DNA of 58,026 nucleotides from Comamonas sp. SCN 67-35 (GTDB lineage: Bacteria > Pseudomonadota > Gammaproteobacteria > Burkholderiales > Burkholderiaceae_C): the NCBI GenBank assembly GCA_001725255.1, contig MEFV01000018.1, positions 1 to 58,026 of the forward strand, read 5' to 3'. Below are positions 18,989 to 27,518 of the stretch, one piece after another; the stretch's first letter is position 1; each line of letters begins with the position of its first letter. The position numbers were made by a program, and so were the translations under genes. The notes under the pieces were generated by a model that made no database searches, was not told where the DNA came from, and saw nothing but the letters and a program-made list of their open reading frames with translations.

Positions 18989-20259
18989 ACGGCTACCGCG
19001 CGCAGCTGCTGCGCTTTGATGCACAGGGCCAGGCCCTGTACGACAGCGACGGCCTGCTCGTGACTGAGCGGGGCAGCGACGGCGTGCAGCGCATCGTCGA
19101 TGCCGGGCCGTATCGCGCGGTGGCGGCGCGCCATCGGGACCTGCCCGTGACGCACTGGATGGATCGCCTGATCGCACCCGGCTTCATCGACATGCACGTG
19201 CACTACCCGCAGACGGACATCATCGGCTCACCGGCCGACGGACTCCTGCCCTGGCTCACGAACTACACCTTCCCGGCCGAGACACGTTTTGCCGATCCCG
19301 GCCATGCCGCCGAAGTGGCCCACGTCTTCTTTACCGAGCTGCTGCGCAACGGTGTGACGACCGCGCTCACCTTCGCCACGGCACACCCCGCATCGGTCGA
19401 TGCCTTCTTTCACGAGGCGCAAAAGCGCGGCCTGCGCATGATGAGCGGCAAGGTGCTGCAGGACCGCAACTCGCCCGACGGCCTGCGCGACGAAACCGAG
19501 CAAAGCCTGATCGACAGCGAAACCCTGATCCAGCGCTGGCACGGCCGGGGCCGCCTGGGCTACGCCATCACGCCGCGCTTCGCCCCCACGAGCAGCGAGG
19601 CGCAACTGCGCGGCGCAGGCGAGCTGGCCGCGCGCCATCCACAGACCTGGATTCACTCGCACGTGGCCGAAAACCGCGACGAGGTGCGCTGGGTGGCCGA
19701 GCTCTATCCGCGGACGCGCTCCTACCTCGCGGTCTATGAAGACTTCGGCCTGCTGCGCGGGCGTGCCGTCTACGCGCATTGCATTCATCTGGACGACACC
19801 GACCGCGCGCTGATGCACGCCAGCGGCGCGGCTGCCGCCGTGAGCCCGACGAGCAACCTGTTCCTGGGCAGCGGCTTCTTCAATTTTCGCGACGCGGAAG
19901 CCGCGGGCATGCTTCATGGCCTGGCGAGCGACGTGGGCGGGGGCACGAGCTTCTCGCCCTTTCGCACCATGCTGGCGGCCTACTTCGTCGGCCGCGAAGG
20001 ACAGAGCAAGCCGGGGCTGTCGCTCGCGCCCTCGCACCTGTGGTGGCTGCACACCGGCGGCGCGGCGCGCGCGCTCGGTCTCGAAGGCGTGGTCGGCACA
20101 CTCGCCACGGGCAGCGAAGCGGATTTCGTGGTGCTCAACCCGGATGCCATCCCCCTGCTCTCGCGCAAGGCCGGACGTGCGGAAAACCTCGAAGAGCTGC
20201 TCTTCGCGCTGATCGTGCTCGGGGACGACCGCGTGGTCGAACGCGTGGTGACGGCCTGA
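18985..20259 (+). CDS. guaD: Guanine deaminase GuaD
   Basis: A 424-residue amidohydrolase-fold enzyme converting guanine to xanthine and ammonia, feeding the XdhAB reaction. Metal and substrate motifs are visible: PGFIDMHVHYPQTDII (two zinc His, near residue 70), PRFAPT, the third His in WIHSHVAENRDE, YAHCIHLDD, and the zinc Asp in LASDVGGGTSFSPFRT, with the typical C-terminal metal-proximal segment ATGSEADFVVL. The ATG at 18985 overlaps the stop of the 53-codon frame. Length matches the family. Confidence 0.94.
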   Translation: MNGYRAQLLRFDAQGQALYDSDGLLVTERGSDGVQRIVDAGPYRAVAARHRDLPVTHWMDRLIAPGFIDMHVHYPQTDIIGSPADGLLPWLTNYTFPAETRFADPGHAAEVAHVFFTELLRNGVTTALTFATAHPASVDAFFHEAQKRGLRMMSGKVLQDRNSPDGLRDETEQSLIDSETLIQRWHGRGRLGYAITPRFAPTSSEAQLRGAGELAARHPQTWIHSHVAENRDEVRWVAELYPRTRSYLAVYEDFGLLRGRAVYAHCIHLDDTDRALMHASGAAAAVSPTSNLFLGSGFFNFRDAEAAGMLHGLASDVGGGTSFSPFRTMLAAYFVGREGQSKPGLSLAPSHLWWLHTGGAARALGLEGVVGTLATGSEADFVVLNPDAIPLLSRKAGRAENLEELLFALIVLGDDRVVERVVTA

Positions 20260-20318
20260 AGAGCCACAATTCCAAGTGACCTGTTCGTACGAGCCCCGAA
20301 TATTGGAAAGCCGGAACT

Positions 20319-20879
20319 TCAAACCGTCTGGCCACTGCTTTGCCCCTGCGGCAAAGGAGCCACGGGCGTACCCGCGAAATCCCCAGGCATCGCCGCAGCG
20401 AGCTGCATTCGCAATTCTTCAACGGCGTAAGCGCGCTTGGCGGCAATCTCGATCAGCGGGATATGAATGGCCTCGCACACCCGGCGCTTCACTTCGTCGC
20501 GCGCTTGAGCAGACTTACTCGCATGAGATTTATCGTTGAGTTCGACAACGCACAGCACTGCGAGGTCGGATGCGCGACAAACCACGAAATCAAAATGCTT
20601 GGCGATTACGCGATTGAGCGCCGCCTGACGGGCCGACTTACCCAAGCCATGCTTGATCCCTGCGATATCGGCTATCCGCACCTTTCCAAACACACGCCGC
20701 TGCGGTCCGACTGCCGTATCAAGGACACCCAGGAACGAGCGCTCAGCAGGGGTGAATAACGCCTTGACTTGAACATACGGGTAACCGATGCGCCCACCGC
20801 CGCCCGCTATTTTTAAGGCTACCGCCGCAAGCACAACAACAACCAGAACGGCCACGGCCAGCATCAGGACCCACGACAT
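20319..20879 (-). CDS. DUF2726 protein with N-terminal membrane anchor
   Basis: A 186-residue protein with one N-terminal membrane helix (MLAVAVLVVVVLAAVALKIA) and a cytoplasmic DUF2726 domain (about 35-160). The domain shows the family pattern LFTPAERSFLGVLDTAVG, FDFVVCRASDLAVLCVVELN, RDEVKRRVCEAIHIPLIEI. The D...VVELND...H...RDEVK layout resembles a restriction-endonuclease-like (PD-(D/E)XK) core, but the second acidic position reads Asn-Asp, so activity is uncertain. Local G+C is lower than in neighbouring genes. Its stop faces guaD convergently, 60 bases apart; dedA lies just upstream. Confidence 0.75.
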   Translation of the reverse strand: MSWVLMLAVAVLVVVVLAAVALKIAGGGGRIGYPYVQVKALFTPAERSFLGVLDTAVGPQRRVFGKVRIADIAGIKHGLGKSARQAALNRVIAKHFDFVVCRASDLAVLCVVELNDKSHASKSAQARDEVKRRVCEAIHIPLIEIAAKRAYAVEELRMQLAAAMPGDFAGTPVAPLPQGQSSGQTV

Positions 20880-20909
20880 ACTCCATCCCCTCGCTTTGTA
20901 ATGAACCGA

Positions 20910-21557
20910 TCACGCCGCGCGCGCCTTGCGGCTGCCGCGCCAGGCGCCATAGATGGCCAGCAGGCCGGGCACGAGGATCAGCGCCCAGATGATCTTCTCC
21001 AGGTTTTCCCTGACCCACGGCAGATTGCCGAAGAAATGCCCCGCCGTGACGATGCCCATCACCCAGAGCAGCGCGCCGCCGACGTTGTAGGCGGTGAAGC
21101 GCGCGCGGTTCATCCTGGCCACGCCCCCGACGAAAGGCGCGAAGGTGCGGATGAAGGGCATGAAGCGCGCGAGCACGATGGTGATGCCGCCGTAGCGCTC
21201 GTAGAACGCATGCGCCTGGTCGAAGGCCTTGCGGTTGAACCAGCGCGAGTTTTCCCACTGGAACACGCGCGGCCCGAAGTGATGGCCGATCTGGAAATTG
21301 CATTGATCGCCCAGCACCGCCGCCGCCAGCAGCACCGCGGACGCGGGCGCGAACTCCAGCAGGCCCGCGCCGCTGAGCGCACCGGCGATGAAGAGCAGCG
21401 AATCGCCCGGCAGGAACGGCATCACGACGACGCCGGTTTCCACGAACACGATCAGGAACAGCAGGGCGTAGACCCAGGCGCCGTAACTGGCGACGAACGC
21501 TTCCAGATACCTGTCCACATGCAGGATGAAGTCGATCAACAAGGCAGCAATTTCCAC
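20910..21557 (-). CDS. DedA-family membrane protein
   Basis: A 215-residue DedA/SNARE-associated (VTT) family inner-membrane protein, a group linked to undecaprenyl phosphate or phospholipid translocation and membrane energetics. Family motifs are FLIVFVETGVVVMPFLPGDS (glycine/proline-rich re-entrant loop), GDQCNFQIGHHFG, and RFMPFIRTFAPFVGGVARM with the conserved Arg. The start is GTG at 21557 (MEIAALLIDFILHVDRYL fits the family N-terminus). It is divergent from mutL with about 70 bases between starts. Confidence 0.88.
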   Translation of the reverse strand: MEIAALLIDFILHVDRYLEAFVASYGAWVYALLFLIVFVETGVVVMPFLPGDSLLFIAGALSGAGLLEFAPASAVLLAAAVLGDQCNFQIGHHFGPRVFQWENSRWFNRKAFDQAHAFYERYGGITIVLARFMPFIRTFAPFVGGVARMNRARFTAYNVGGALLWVMGIVTAGHFFGNLPWVRENLEKIIWALILVPGLLAIYGAWRGSRKARAA

Positions 21558-21603
21558 GAAGCACTCGCACGGATGGGCAACGCGCCGGATTATCGGTGGC
21601 TCC

Positions 21604-21609
21604 TAAAAT
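21604..21609 (+). promoter_or_regulatory. Likely -10 element of mutL
   Basis: TAAAAT at 21604-21609 places a transcription start near 21616. It overlaps a possible upstream ATG (21608), which therefore probably lies before the message start and argues for translation from the ATG at 21629 or the GTG at 21617. Confidence 0.4.
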
Positions 21610-21628
21610 GGCTGCGGTGAACGACCCG

Positions 21629-23506
21629 ATGCCCACCCCTGCCCGCCGCCCCATCCACGAACTGCCCGATGAGCTGATCAGCCAGATCGCGGCCGGCGAA
21701 GTGGTGGAGCGCCCGGCCTCGGTCGTGCGCGAACTCGTGGACAACGCGCTGGATGCGGGCGCGACGCAGATCACCGTGCGCCTGATCGCCGGTGGCGTGC
21801 GCCTGATCGCCGTGGAGGATGACGGCTGCGGCATCGCGCGAAGCGAATTGCCGCTGGCGCTCAGGCGCCACGCCACGAGCAAGATCGCCAGCCTGGGCGA
21901 TCTGGAGTCGGTCGCGACCATGGGCTTTCGCGGCGAGGCGCTCGCCGCCATCGCCTCGGTCTCGGAACTCTCGCTGCTCTCGCGCACCGCCGATCAGGCC
22001 AGCGCCTTCCTGCTCGATGCCCGCAGCGGCGAACTGCGCCCGGCGGCACGCGGCACGGGCAGCACCGTCGAGGTCAAGGAACTGTTCTTCTCCACACCCG
22101 CGCGGCGCAAGTTCCTCAAGAGCGACGCCACCGAGCTCGCGCATTGTCTTGAGGCGGTGCGCCGTCACGCGCTGGCGCGGCCCGACGTGAGCTTTTCCGT
22201 CTGGCACGAGGGCAAACTGATTCAGCAATGGCGCGCCACGTTCGCGCCGGGCGATGCGCCTTCCACCGACGCGCTGGCGCGGCGCATGGCCGATGTACTG
22301 GGCGAGGAGTTCGTCACGCTTTCCCTGCCCGTGCGCCATCGGGCGGGGCCGCTCGTCATCACCGGCCGCGCGGGGTTGCCCACGGCCTCACGCTCGCGCG
22401 CCGACCAGCAGTACGCCTACGTGAACGGCCGCTACGTGCGCGACAAGGTGCTGCAGCATGCCGCGCGCGCCGCCTACGAGGACGTGCTGCACGGCCAGCG
22501 CCAGCCGGTGTACGTGCTCTACCTGGAAATCGCCCCCGAGCGCGTGGACGTGAACGTGCACCCGACCAAGATCGAGGTGCGCTTTCGCGACAGCCGCGAG
22601 GTGCATCAGGCGGCGCTGCATGCACTGCAGGACGTGATTGCCGCGCCGCGGGCGCAGGCACTGGCGGATTCGCCCGCTCCCATGTCCCCGGAAGCATATC
22701 CATCAAATCGGCCTCAAACCCTTTCTCAGTCTGCGCAAACAGCTCTCTATTTGGAAGAGCGCCCAGGCCACAAGGTCTCGGACCTTCGGGCCCTGTGGGG
22801 CGGGCCCGCGCCCGCCGCGACCAGCCCGTGGATGAGCCACGACGACACCCCGGCCACTCCGGTTCGCCTTGCAACCGCGCCCCTGGCGACGCTAGCGCCC
22901 GAACCCGCGCCCGAGTCCGCCTGGCCCCTGGGCCGCGCCGTGGCGCAGATCCACGGGGTCTACATCCTGGCCGAGAACACCCACGGCCTGGTGATCGTGG
23001 ACATGCACGCGGCGCATGAGCGCATCGTCTACGAGCGCCTGAAGGCACAGATCGACAACGACCGACGCATCGCCAGCCAGCCGCTTTTGATCCCGGCCAC
23101 CTTTGCGGCCACGCCCGTGGAAGTGGCCACGGCCGAGGCCCAGGCCGACACGCTGGCCATGCTGGGACTGGAGATCACGGCGTTTTCCGAGCGCACGCTG
23201 GCGGTGCGTGCCGTGCCCACCACGCTGGCACAGGGCGATGCGGTGGAACTGGCGCGCAACGTGCTCGCCGAGCTTGCGCAGCACGACGCCAGCACCGTGG
23301 TGCAGCGCGCACGCAACGAGATCCTGGGCACCATGGCCTGCCACGGCGCCGTGCGCGCCCACCGACTGCTCACGCTGCCCGAAATGAACGCTCTGCTGCG
23401 CCAGATGGAAACCACCGAGCGCTCCGACCAGTGCAATCACGGCCGCCCGACCTGGCGCCAGCTCTCGATGAAAGAGCTGGACGCACTGTTTCTGCGCGGC
23501 CGCTGA
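21629..23506 (+). CDS. mutL: DNA mismatch repair protein MutL
   Basis: A 625-residue MutL that links MutS recognition to downstream nicking and excision. The N-terminal GHKL ATPase (about 1-330) shows ISQIAAGEVVERPASVVREL, DNALDAGAT, DDGCGI and TMGFRGEALAAI. The C-terminal dimerisation domain (about 430-625) carries DMHAAHERIVYE, an endonuclease-type DQHAxxExxxxE motif with Met for Gln, together with ACHGAVRAH and CNHGRPTWR. This is a latent-endonuclease MutL, as expected where MutH is absent. The linker (residues about 361-373) contains a genomic repeat read in frame. The start at 21629 was chosen because TAAAAT (21604) looks like a -10; ATG 21608 is the alternative. Confidence 0.93.
   Translation: MPTPARRPIHELPDELISQIAAGEVVERPASVVRELVDNALDAGATQITVRLIAGGVRLIAVEDDGCGIARSELPLALRRHATSKIASLGDLESVATMGFRGEALAAIASVSELSLLSRTADQASAFLLDARSGELRPAARGTGSTVEVKELFFSTPARRKFLKSDATELAHCLEAVRRHALARPDVSFSVWHEGKLIQQWRATFAPGDAPSTDALARRMADVLGEEFVTLSLPVRHRAGPLVITGRAGLPTASRSRADQQYAYVNGRYVRDKVLQHAARAAYEDVLHGQRQPVYVLYLEIAPERVDVNVHPTKIEVRFRDSREVHQAALHALQDVIAAPRAQALADSPAPMSPEAYPSNRPQTLSQSAQTALYLEERPGHKVSDLRALWGGPAPAATSPWMSHDDTPATPVRLATAPLATLAPEPAPESAWPLGRAVAQIHGVYILAENTHGLVIVDMHAAHERIVYERLKAQIDNDRRIASQPLLIPATFAATPVEVATAEAQADTLAMLGLEITAFSERTLAVRAVPTTLAQGDAVELARNVLAELAQHDASTVVQRARNEILGTMACHGAVRAHRLLTLPEMNALLRQMETTERSDQCNHGRPTWRQLSMKELDALFLRGR
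22710..22746 (-). repeat. 37-nt repeat copy inside the mutL linker
   Basis: GGCCTCAAACCCTTT (22710-22724) is identical to the copy at 35143-35157, and the flanking AAAT is shared. On the reverse strand it reads AGAGCTG...GCGC...GGCC over exactly 37 bases, as in the intergenic copies. It lies in frame in the variable linker of MutL. Confidence 0.65.
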
Positions 23507-23629
23507 CCTTTCTTCCCCCGTCTTTTTCCTCACACCGTCCTTCCGCGCACCAGCGTGGTGCGGGCGCGTGCACCGTTGTGTTTTGACACTGCACCGAATG
23601 TGGGCATGCATGACGATATGTTTATTTGG

Positions 23630-23635
23630 CATAAT
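23630..23635 (+). promoter_or_regulatory. Likely -10 element of gdhA
   Basis: GGCATAAT: CATAAT at 23630-23635, in an A/T-rich stretch, 37 bases before the gdhA start, with GAAGGTG (23659-23665) as ribosome site. A TTGACA at 23583-23588 is too far away to be its -35 partner and may serve another start. Confidence 0.4.
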
Positions 23636-23671
23636 GCTGCAACGCCACATTTTTCTTTGAAGGTGTATTTC

Positions 23672-25018
23672 ATGAGCGCTCATCTCTCCGCCAGTCAATT
23701 CCTCGAACGCGTTGCCCAGCGCAACCCCCACCAGCCCGAATTCCTGCAGGCGGTGACTGAGGTCATGGAAACCCTGTGGCCCTTTCTGGAGGCCAACCCG
23801 CGCTACACCGAGCAGGCTCTGCTCGATCGCCTCGTCGAGCCCGAGCGCGTGGTTACCTTCCGCGTAACCTGGACCGACGACCAGGGCGGCGTTCACGTCA
23901 ACCGCGGCTACCGCATTCAGCACAGCATGGCCATCGGCCCGTACAAGGGCGGCCTGCGCCTGCACCCCTCGGTCACGCTCTCCATCCTCAAATTCCTCGC
24001 GTTCGAGCAAACCTTCAAGAACGCGCTCACCACGCTGCCCATGGGCGGTGCCAAGGGCGGTTCCGACTTTGACCCCAAGGGCCGCAGCAACGCGGAAATC
24101 ATGCGTTTCTGCCAGGCGTTCGCGAGCGAGCTGTTCCGCCATGTCGGCGCCGACACCGACGTGCCGGCGGGCGACATCGGCGTGGGTGGGCGCGAAGTCG
24201 GCTTCATCGCCGGCATGATCAAGAAGCTCACCAACCGCGCCGACTGCGTGCTCACGGGCAAGGGCATGAGCTTCGGCGGCTCGCTCCTGCGCCCCGAAGC
24301 CACCGGCTACGGCCTCGTGTACTTCACCGAGGAAATGCTCAAGACGCGCGGCAAGAACCTGGACGGCATGCGCGTGTCGGTGTCGGGCTCGGGCAACGTG
24401 GCGCAATACGCGATCGAAAAGGCCATGCAGCAGGGCGCGAAGGTCGTCACCTGCTCGGATTCGAGCGGCACCGTGATCGACGAGGAAGGCTTCACGGCCG
24501 AGAAGCTCGCCATCCTGATGCAGATCAAGAACGAGCAATACGGCCGCGTCGGCGACTATGCGGCCCGCGTGGGCGCGAAATTCCAGGCGGGTGTGCGCCC
24601 GTGGCACGTGCCCGTCGACGTGGCGCTGCCCAGCGCGGTGCAGAACGAGCTTGACGAGAACGACGCGCGCACGCTCATCAAGAACGGCGTGCAGTGCGTG
24701 GCCGAAGGCGCCAACATGCCCTCGACCATCGAAGCCGCCAAGGCCTTCGAAGCGGCCGGCGTGCTCTACGCCCCCGGCAAGGCCAGCAACGCCGGCGGCG
24801 TGGCCACCTCGGGCCTGGAAATGAGCCAGAACGCGCAGCGTCTGGTCTGGTCGCGCAACGAAGTGGACGAGCGCCTGCTCTGCATCATGCAGAACATCCA
24901 CGGCGCCTGCCTGGAGCACGGACGCCGCCCCGACGGCAAGATGAGCTACATCACGGGCGCCAACGTGGCGGGCTTCGTCAAGGTGGCCGACGCGATGCTG
25001 TCGCAAGGCGTGATCTGA
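23672..25018 (+). CDS. gdhA: NADP-specific glutamate dehydrogenase
   Basis: A 448-residue hexameric enzyme that aminates 2-oxoglutarate to glutamate with NADPH. Length and motifs match the bacterial NADP type: GYRIQHSMAIGPYKGGLR, LPMGGAKGGSDFDPKG (catalytic Lys), DVPAGDIGVGGREVGF, the Rossmann loop VSVSGSGNVAQYA and GANMPST. The ATG at 23672 follows GAAGGTG. A terminator hairpin follows the gene. It supplies glutamate under ammonium-rich conditions; the nearby tnaA, tpl and guanine deaminase would release ammonium, but no direct link is shown. Confidence 0.95.
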   Translation: MSAHLSASQFLERVAQRNPHQPEFLQAVTEVMETLWPFLEANPRYTEQALLDRLVEPERVVTFRVTWTDDQGGVHVNRGYRIQHSMAIGPYKGGLRLHPSVTLSILKFLAFEQTFKNALTTLPMGGAKGGSDFDPKGRSNAEIMRFCQAFASELFRHVGADTDVPAGDIGVGGREVGFIAGMIKKLTNRADCVLTGKGMSFGGSLLRPEATGYGLVYFTEEMLKTRGKNLDGMRVSVSGSGNVAQYAIEKAMQQGAKVVTCSDSSGTVIDEEGFTAEKLAILMQIKNEQYGRVGDYAARVGAKFQAGVRPWHVPVDVALPSAVQNELDENDARTLIKNGVQCVAEGANMPSTIEAAKAFEAAGVLYAPGKASNAGGVATSGLEMSQNAQRLVWSRNEVDERLLCIMQNIHGACLEHGRRPDGKMSYITGANVAGFVKVADAMLSQGVI

Positions 25019-25032
25019 TCCGTGCCTGCCCG

Positions 25033-25059
25033 GCGCCCCATGCGGCGCCGGGGCGCTTT
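25033..25059 (+). terminator. Terminator of gdhA
   Basis: GCGCCCC (25033-25039) and GGGGCGC (25050-25056) form a 7-bp G/C stem with a 10-base loop, followed by TTT (25057-25059), 14 bases after the gdhA stop and touching the stop of the converging gene. Confidence 0.6.
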
Positions 25060-25715
25060 CAGGGCAGCCGGATCACCTGATTCCAGGGCACCTGCGGCAT
25101 CAAAGCGTAGTGGGCGACCACCCAGACACGCCCGTTCTGGCGACAGCGCTCGGCTTCAGCGCCCAGCGCTTCGCGCAAATACCGGATGGATGCATGGTCG
25201 AGCGCCGCCTCTGGCTCCTCGATCACGGTGAGCGGCGCACCACTGGCGAATGCGGCCGCCAACAGCACCTTGCGCCTGCTGCCCGTCGAGAGGCGAAACA
25301 TCTCTTTGTGCAGATGCTCCTGCAGTGCCCATTCCCCCACATGCCGCAGCCAATCCGGCTCGCTCCAGGCGGGATGGCACCGGGCCAGTTCCCGCGCCCA
25401 TTGCGCCGGTGACACATCGGGCCAGGGCGCGCGCGGATCGCGCCAGAAAACGGCCCCAGGCATGCGCTCCCGGCGCACACGCATATCCACACCGCCCCAG
25501 CTCACCGCTCCCGCCCGCGGTGGCATTTCGCCAGCCAGCGCGCGCAGCAGCGGCCCCTTGATCGCGTCCTCCTCGTCCACGAGAAGAGACAGGCCGCGGC
25601 CGAACGTCGCATTCCAGTTTGCAAGGCGGTTGTCCAGCGCAAGGGTGCTCGCCCGCAAACACACCGCTGAAATGTCGTCCATCAAGATCTCACTGCAGGC
25701 CACCATGCCTTTCAT
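25059..25715 (-). CDS. Degenerate ABC-type ATPase-like protein
   Basis: A 218-residue protein with the outline of an ABC ATPase domain. A signature-like FRLSTGSRRKVLLAAA and a Walker B-like LTVIEEPEAALD are present, ending in a switch-like His (VVAHY). The Walker A position reads VDEEDAIKGPLLRALAG, lacking the GxxGxGK[S/T] loop, so normal ATP binding is doubtful. The start may be 25715, or the in-frame ATGs at 25706 or 25682 (MDDISAV); none has a convincing ribosome site. It is divergent from the exporter gene, with 18 bases between starts. A regulatory or structural partner role is possible; the function is unknown. Confidence 0.6.
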   Translation of the reverse strand: MKGMVACSEILMDDISAVCLRASTLALDNRLANWNATFGRGLSLLVDEEDAIKGPLLRALAGEMPPRAGAVSWGGVDMRVRRERMPGAVFWRDPRAPWPDVSPAQWARELARCHPAWSEPDWLRHVGEWALQEHLHKEMFRLSTGSRRKVLLAAAFASGAPLTVIEEPEAALDHASIRYLREALGAEAERCRQNGRVWVVAHYALMPQVPWNQVIRLP

Positions 25716-25733
25716 CTTTTTACACTGTGCGCC

Positions 25734-27518
25734 ATGCCTTCCACCTCATCCACGGCACGCCGCCCGACCCCGCGCGCACTGGGCGCGCTGCTGCCTTTCC
25801 TGCGCCCCTACCGCTGGCCCATTGTGGCAGCCCTCGGCTTTCTGCTGCTGGCGGCCGCCGCGACGCTGGCGTTTCCGCTGGCGCTGAAGTTCGTGATCGA
25901 TCGCGGCCTGCCCTACGCGGGCCAGGGCACGATGCTGCGCGCGCACTTCATCGTGCTGTTCATCGTGGCGGTCGCGGTCGGCGTGTTTTCCGCCGCACGC
26001 TACTACATGATGAGCTGGCTGGGCGAACGCGTGACGACCGACCTCAGAACCGCCGTCTACGCCCACGTGCTGCGGCAAAGCCCGGCCTTCTTTGAAACCA
26101 CGCAGACGGGCGAGGTGCTCTCGCGCCTGACGGCGGATGCGACGCTGGTGCAGACCGTCGTCGGCTCATCGTTTTCGATGGGACTGCGCAACGCCGTCCT
26201 GGGGCTGGGGGCGCTCATCATGCTGGTCTGGACCAACCCCTACGTGATGTCGGTGGCGCTCGCCGCCGTGCTCGTCGTGGTGCTGCCCGCGATGTGGATC
26301 GGGCGCAGCGTGCGGCGCCTCTCGCGCGCCAGCCAGGACCGCATCGCCGACGCGAGCGCGATTGCCGCCGAGGTGCTGGGCGCCATTCCCGTGGTGCAGG
26401 GCTACACCGCCGAGCCGCGCGAAGCGGCGCGATTCGCCGATTCGAACGAAGCGGCATTCGGGACCGCGATCCGGCGCAGCGGCGTGCGCGCCGCGCTCGT
26501 GGCTTTCATCATCATCGGCAACGCGGCCCTGCTGCTGTGGGGCCTGTACCGCGGCAGCCAGGCCGTCGCCGCGGGCCAGATGAGCGCGGGCAGCCTGGGC
26601 CAGACCCTCGTCTATGCACTGTTCCTGGCCAGCGCGGTGGCCGTTCTCGGTGAGGTGTATGGCGACCTGCTGCGCGCCGCGGGGGCGACGGAGCGCCTGA
26701 TGGAGCTGCTGGCCGTCGAGCCGGACATCGCGGCGCCGCCCGCCACGCAGCTGCGCGCCCTGGCGCAAGGTCCCCTGGCGGTGGTGTTCGAGTCCGCGCG
26801 CTTTTGCTACCCCTCGCGCCCGGAGCACGCCGCCATCGAGCAATTCACGCTGCGCCTGATCCCGGGCGAGACGGTGGCTCTCGTGGGCGCCAGCGGCGCG
26901 GGCAAGTCCACGGTCTTTCAGCTGCTGCAGCGTTTTTACGACGTGCAGGAGGGCCGCATTCTGGTCGGCGGCGAGGACATCCGGCAGCTCGACCCCCAGG
27001 CGCTGCGCCGGCGCATTGCCACCGTGCCTCAGGAGGCGGTGATCTTCTCCAGCAGCGCGCTGGAGAACATCCGCTACGCCCGCCCCGGCGCCACGCGCGA
27101 AGAGGTCGTCGCGGCCGCCCGGGCTGCGTTCGCCGATGAATTCATCTCCGCCCTGCCCCAGGGTTACGAGACCTTCCTGGGCGAGCGCGGCGTGCGCCTG
27201 TCAGGCGGGCAGCGCCAGCGCATCGCCATCGCGCGGGCACTGCTCAAGGACGCGCCCATCCTGCTGCTCGATGAAGCCACCAGCGCGCTCGACGCGCACA
27301 GCGAACGCGTGGTGCAGCAGGCGCTGGATGCGGCGCTGCACCAGCGCACCGCGCAGCGCATCACGCTGGTGATCGCGCATCGCCTCGCCACCGTGCAGCA
27401 CGCGGATCGCATCGTCGTGCTCGACCACGGTCGCATCATCGAGCAGGGCAGTCACGCCGAGCTGCTCGCCGCCGACGGCGCCTACGCGCGGCTGGCCGCG
27501 CTGCAATTCACGGCATAG
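25734..27518 (+). CDS. ABC exporter half-transporter (MsbA/ABCB-like)
   Basis: A 594-residue half-transporter: six transmembrane helices (about 20-310) fused to an ATPase domain (about 345-585). ATPase motifs are complete: Walker A GASGAGKSTVFQLL, Q-loop TVPQEAVIFSSSALENIRYA, signature LSGGQRQRIAIARALL, Walker B ILLLDEATSALD, switch His in VIAHRLATV. The membrane half resembles multidrug/lipid exporters of the MsbA type. A TACACT element at about 25721 would place the message start next to the ATG at 25734, so the mRNA may be nearly leaderless. The 3' end overlaps the converging diguanylate cyclase gene by 11 bases. Substrate unknown. Confidence 0.88.
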   Translation: MPSTSSTARRPTPRALGALLPFLRPYRWPIVAALGFLLLAAAATLAFPLALKFVIDRGLPYAGQGTMLRAHFIVLFIVAVAVGVFSAARYYMMSWLGERVTTDLRTAVYAHVLRQSPAFFETTQTGEVLSRLTADATLVQTVVGSSFSMGLRNAVLGLGALIMLVWTNPYVMSVALAAVLVVVLPAMWIGRSVRRLSRASQDRIADASAIAAEVLGAIPVVQGYTAEPREAARFADSNEAAFGTAIRRSGVRAALVAFIIIGNAALLLWGLYRGSQAVAAGQMSAGSLGQTLVYALFLASAVAVLGEVYGDLLRAAGATERLMELLAVEPDIAAPPATQLRALAQGPLAVVFESARFCYPSRPEHAAIEQFTLRLIPGETVALVGASGAGKSTVFQLLQRFYDVQEGRILVGGEDIRQLDPQALRRRIATVPQEAVIFSSSALENIRYARPGATREEVVAAARAAFADEFISALPQGYETFLGERGVRLSGGQRQRIAIARALLKDAPILLLDEATSALDAHSERVVQQALDAALHQRTAQRITLVIAHRLATVQHADRIVVLDHGRIIEQGSHAELLAADGAYARLAALQFTA

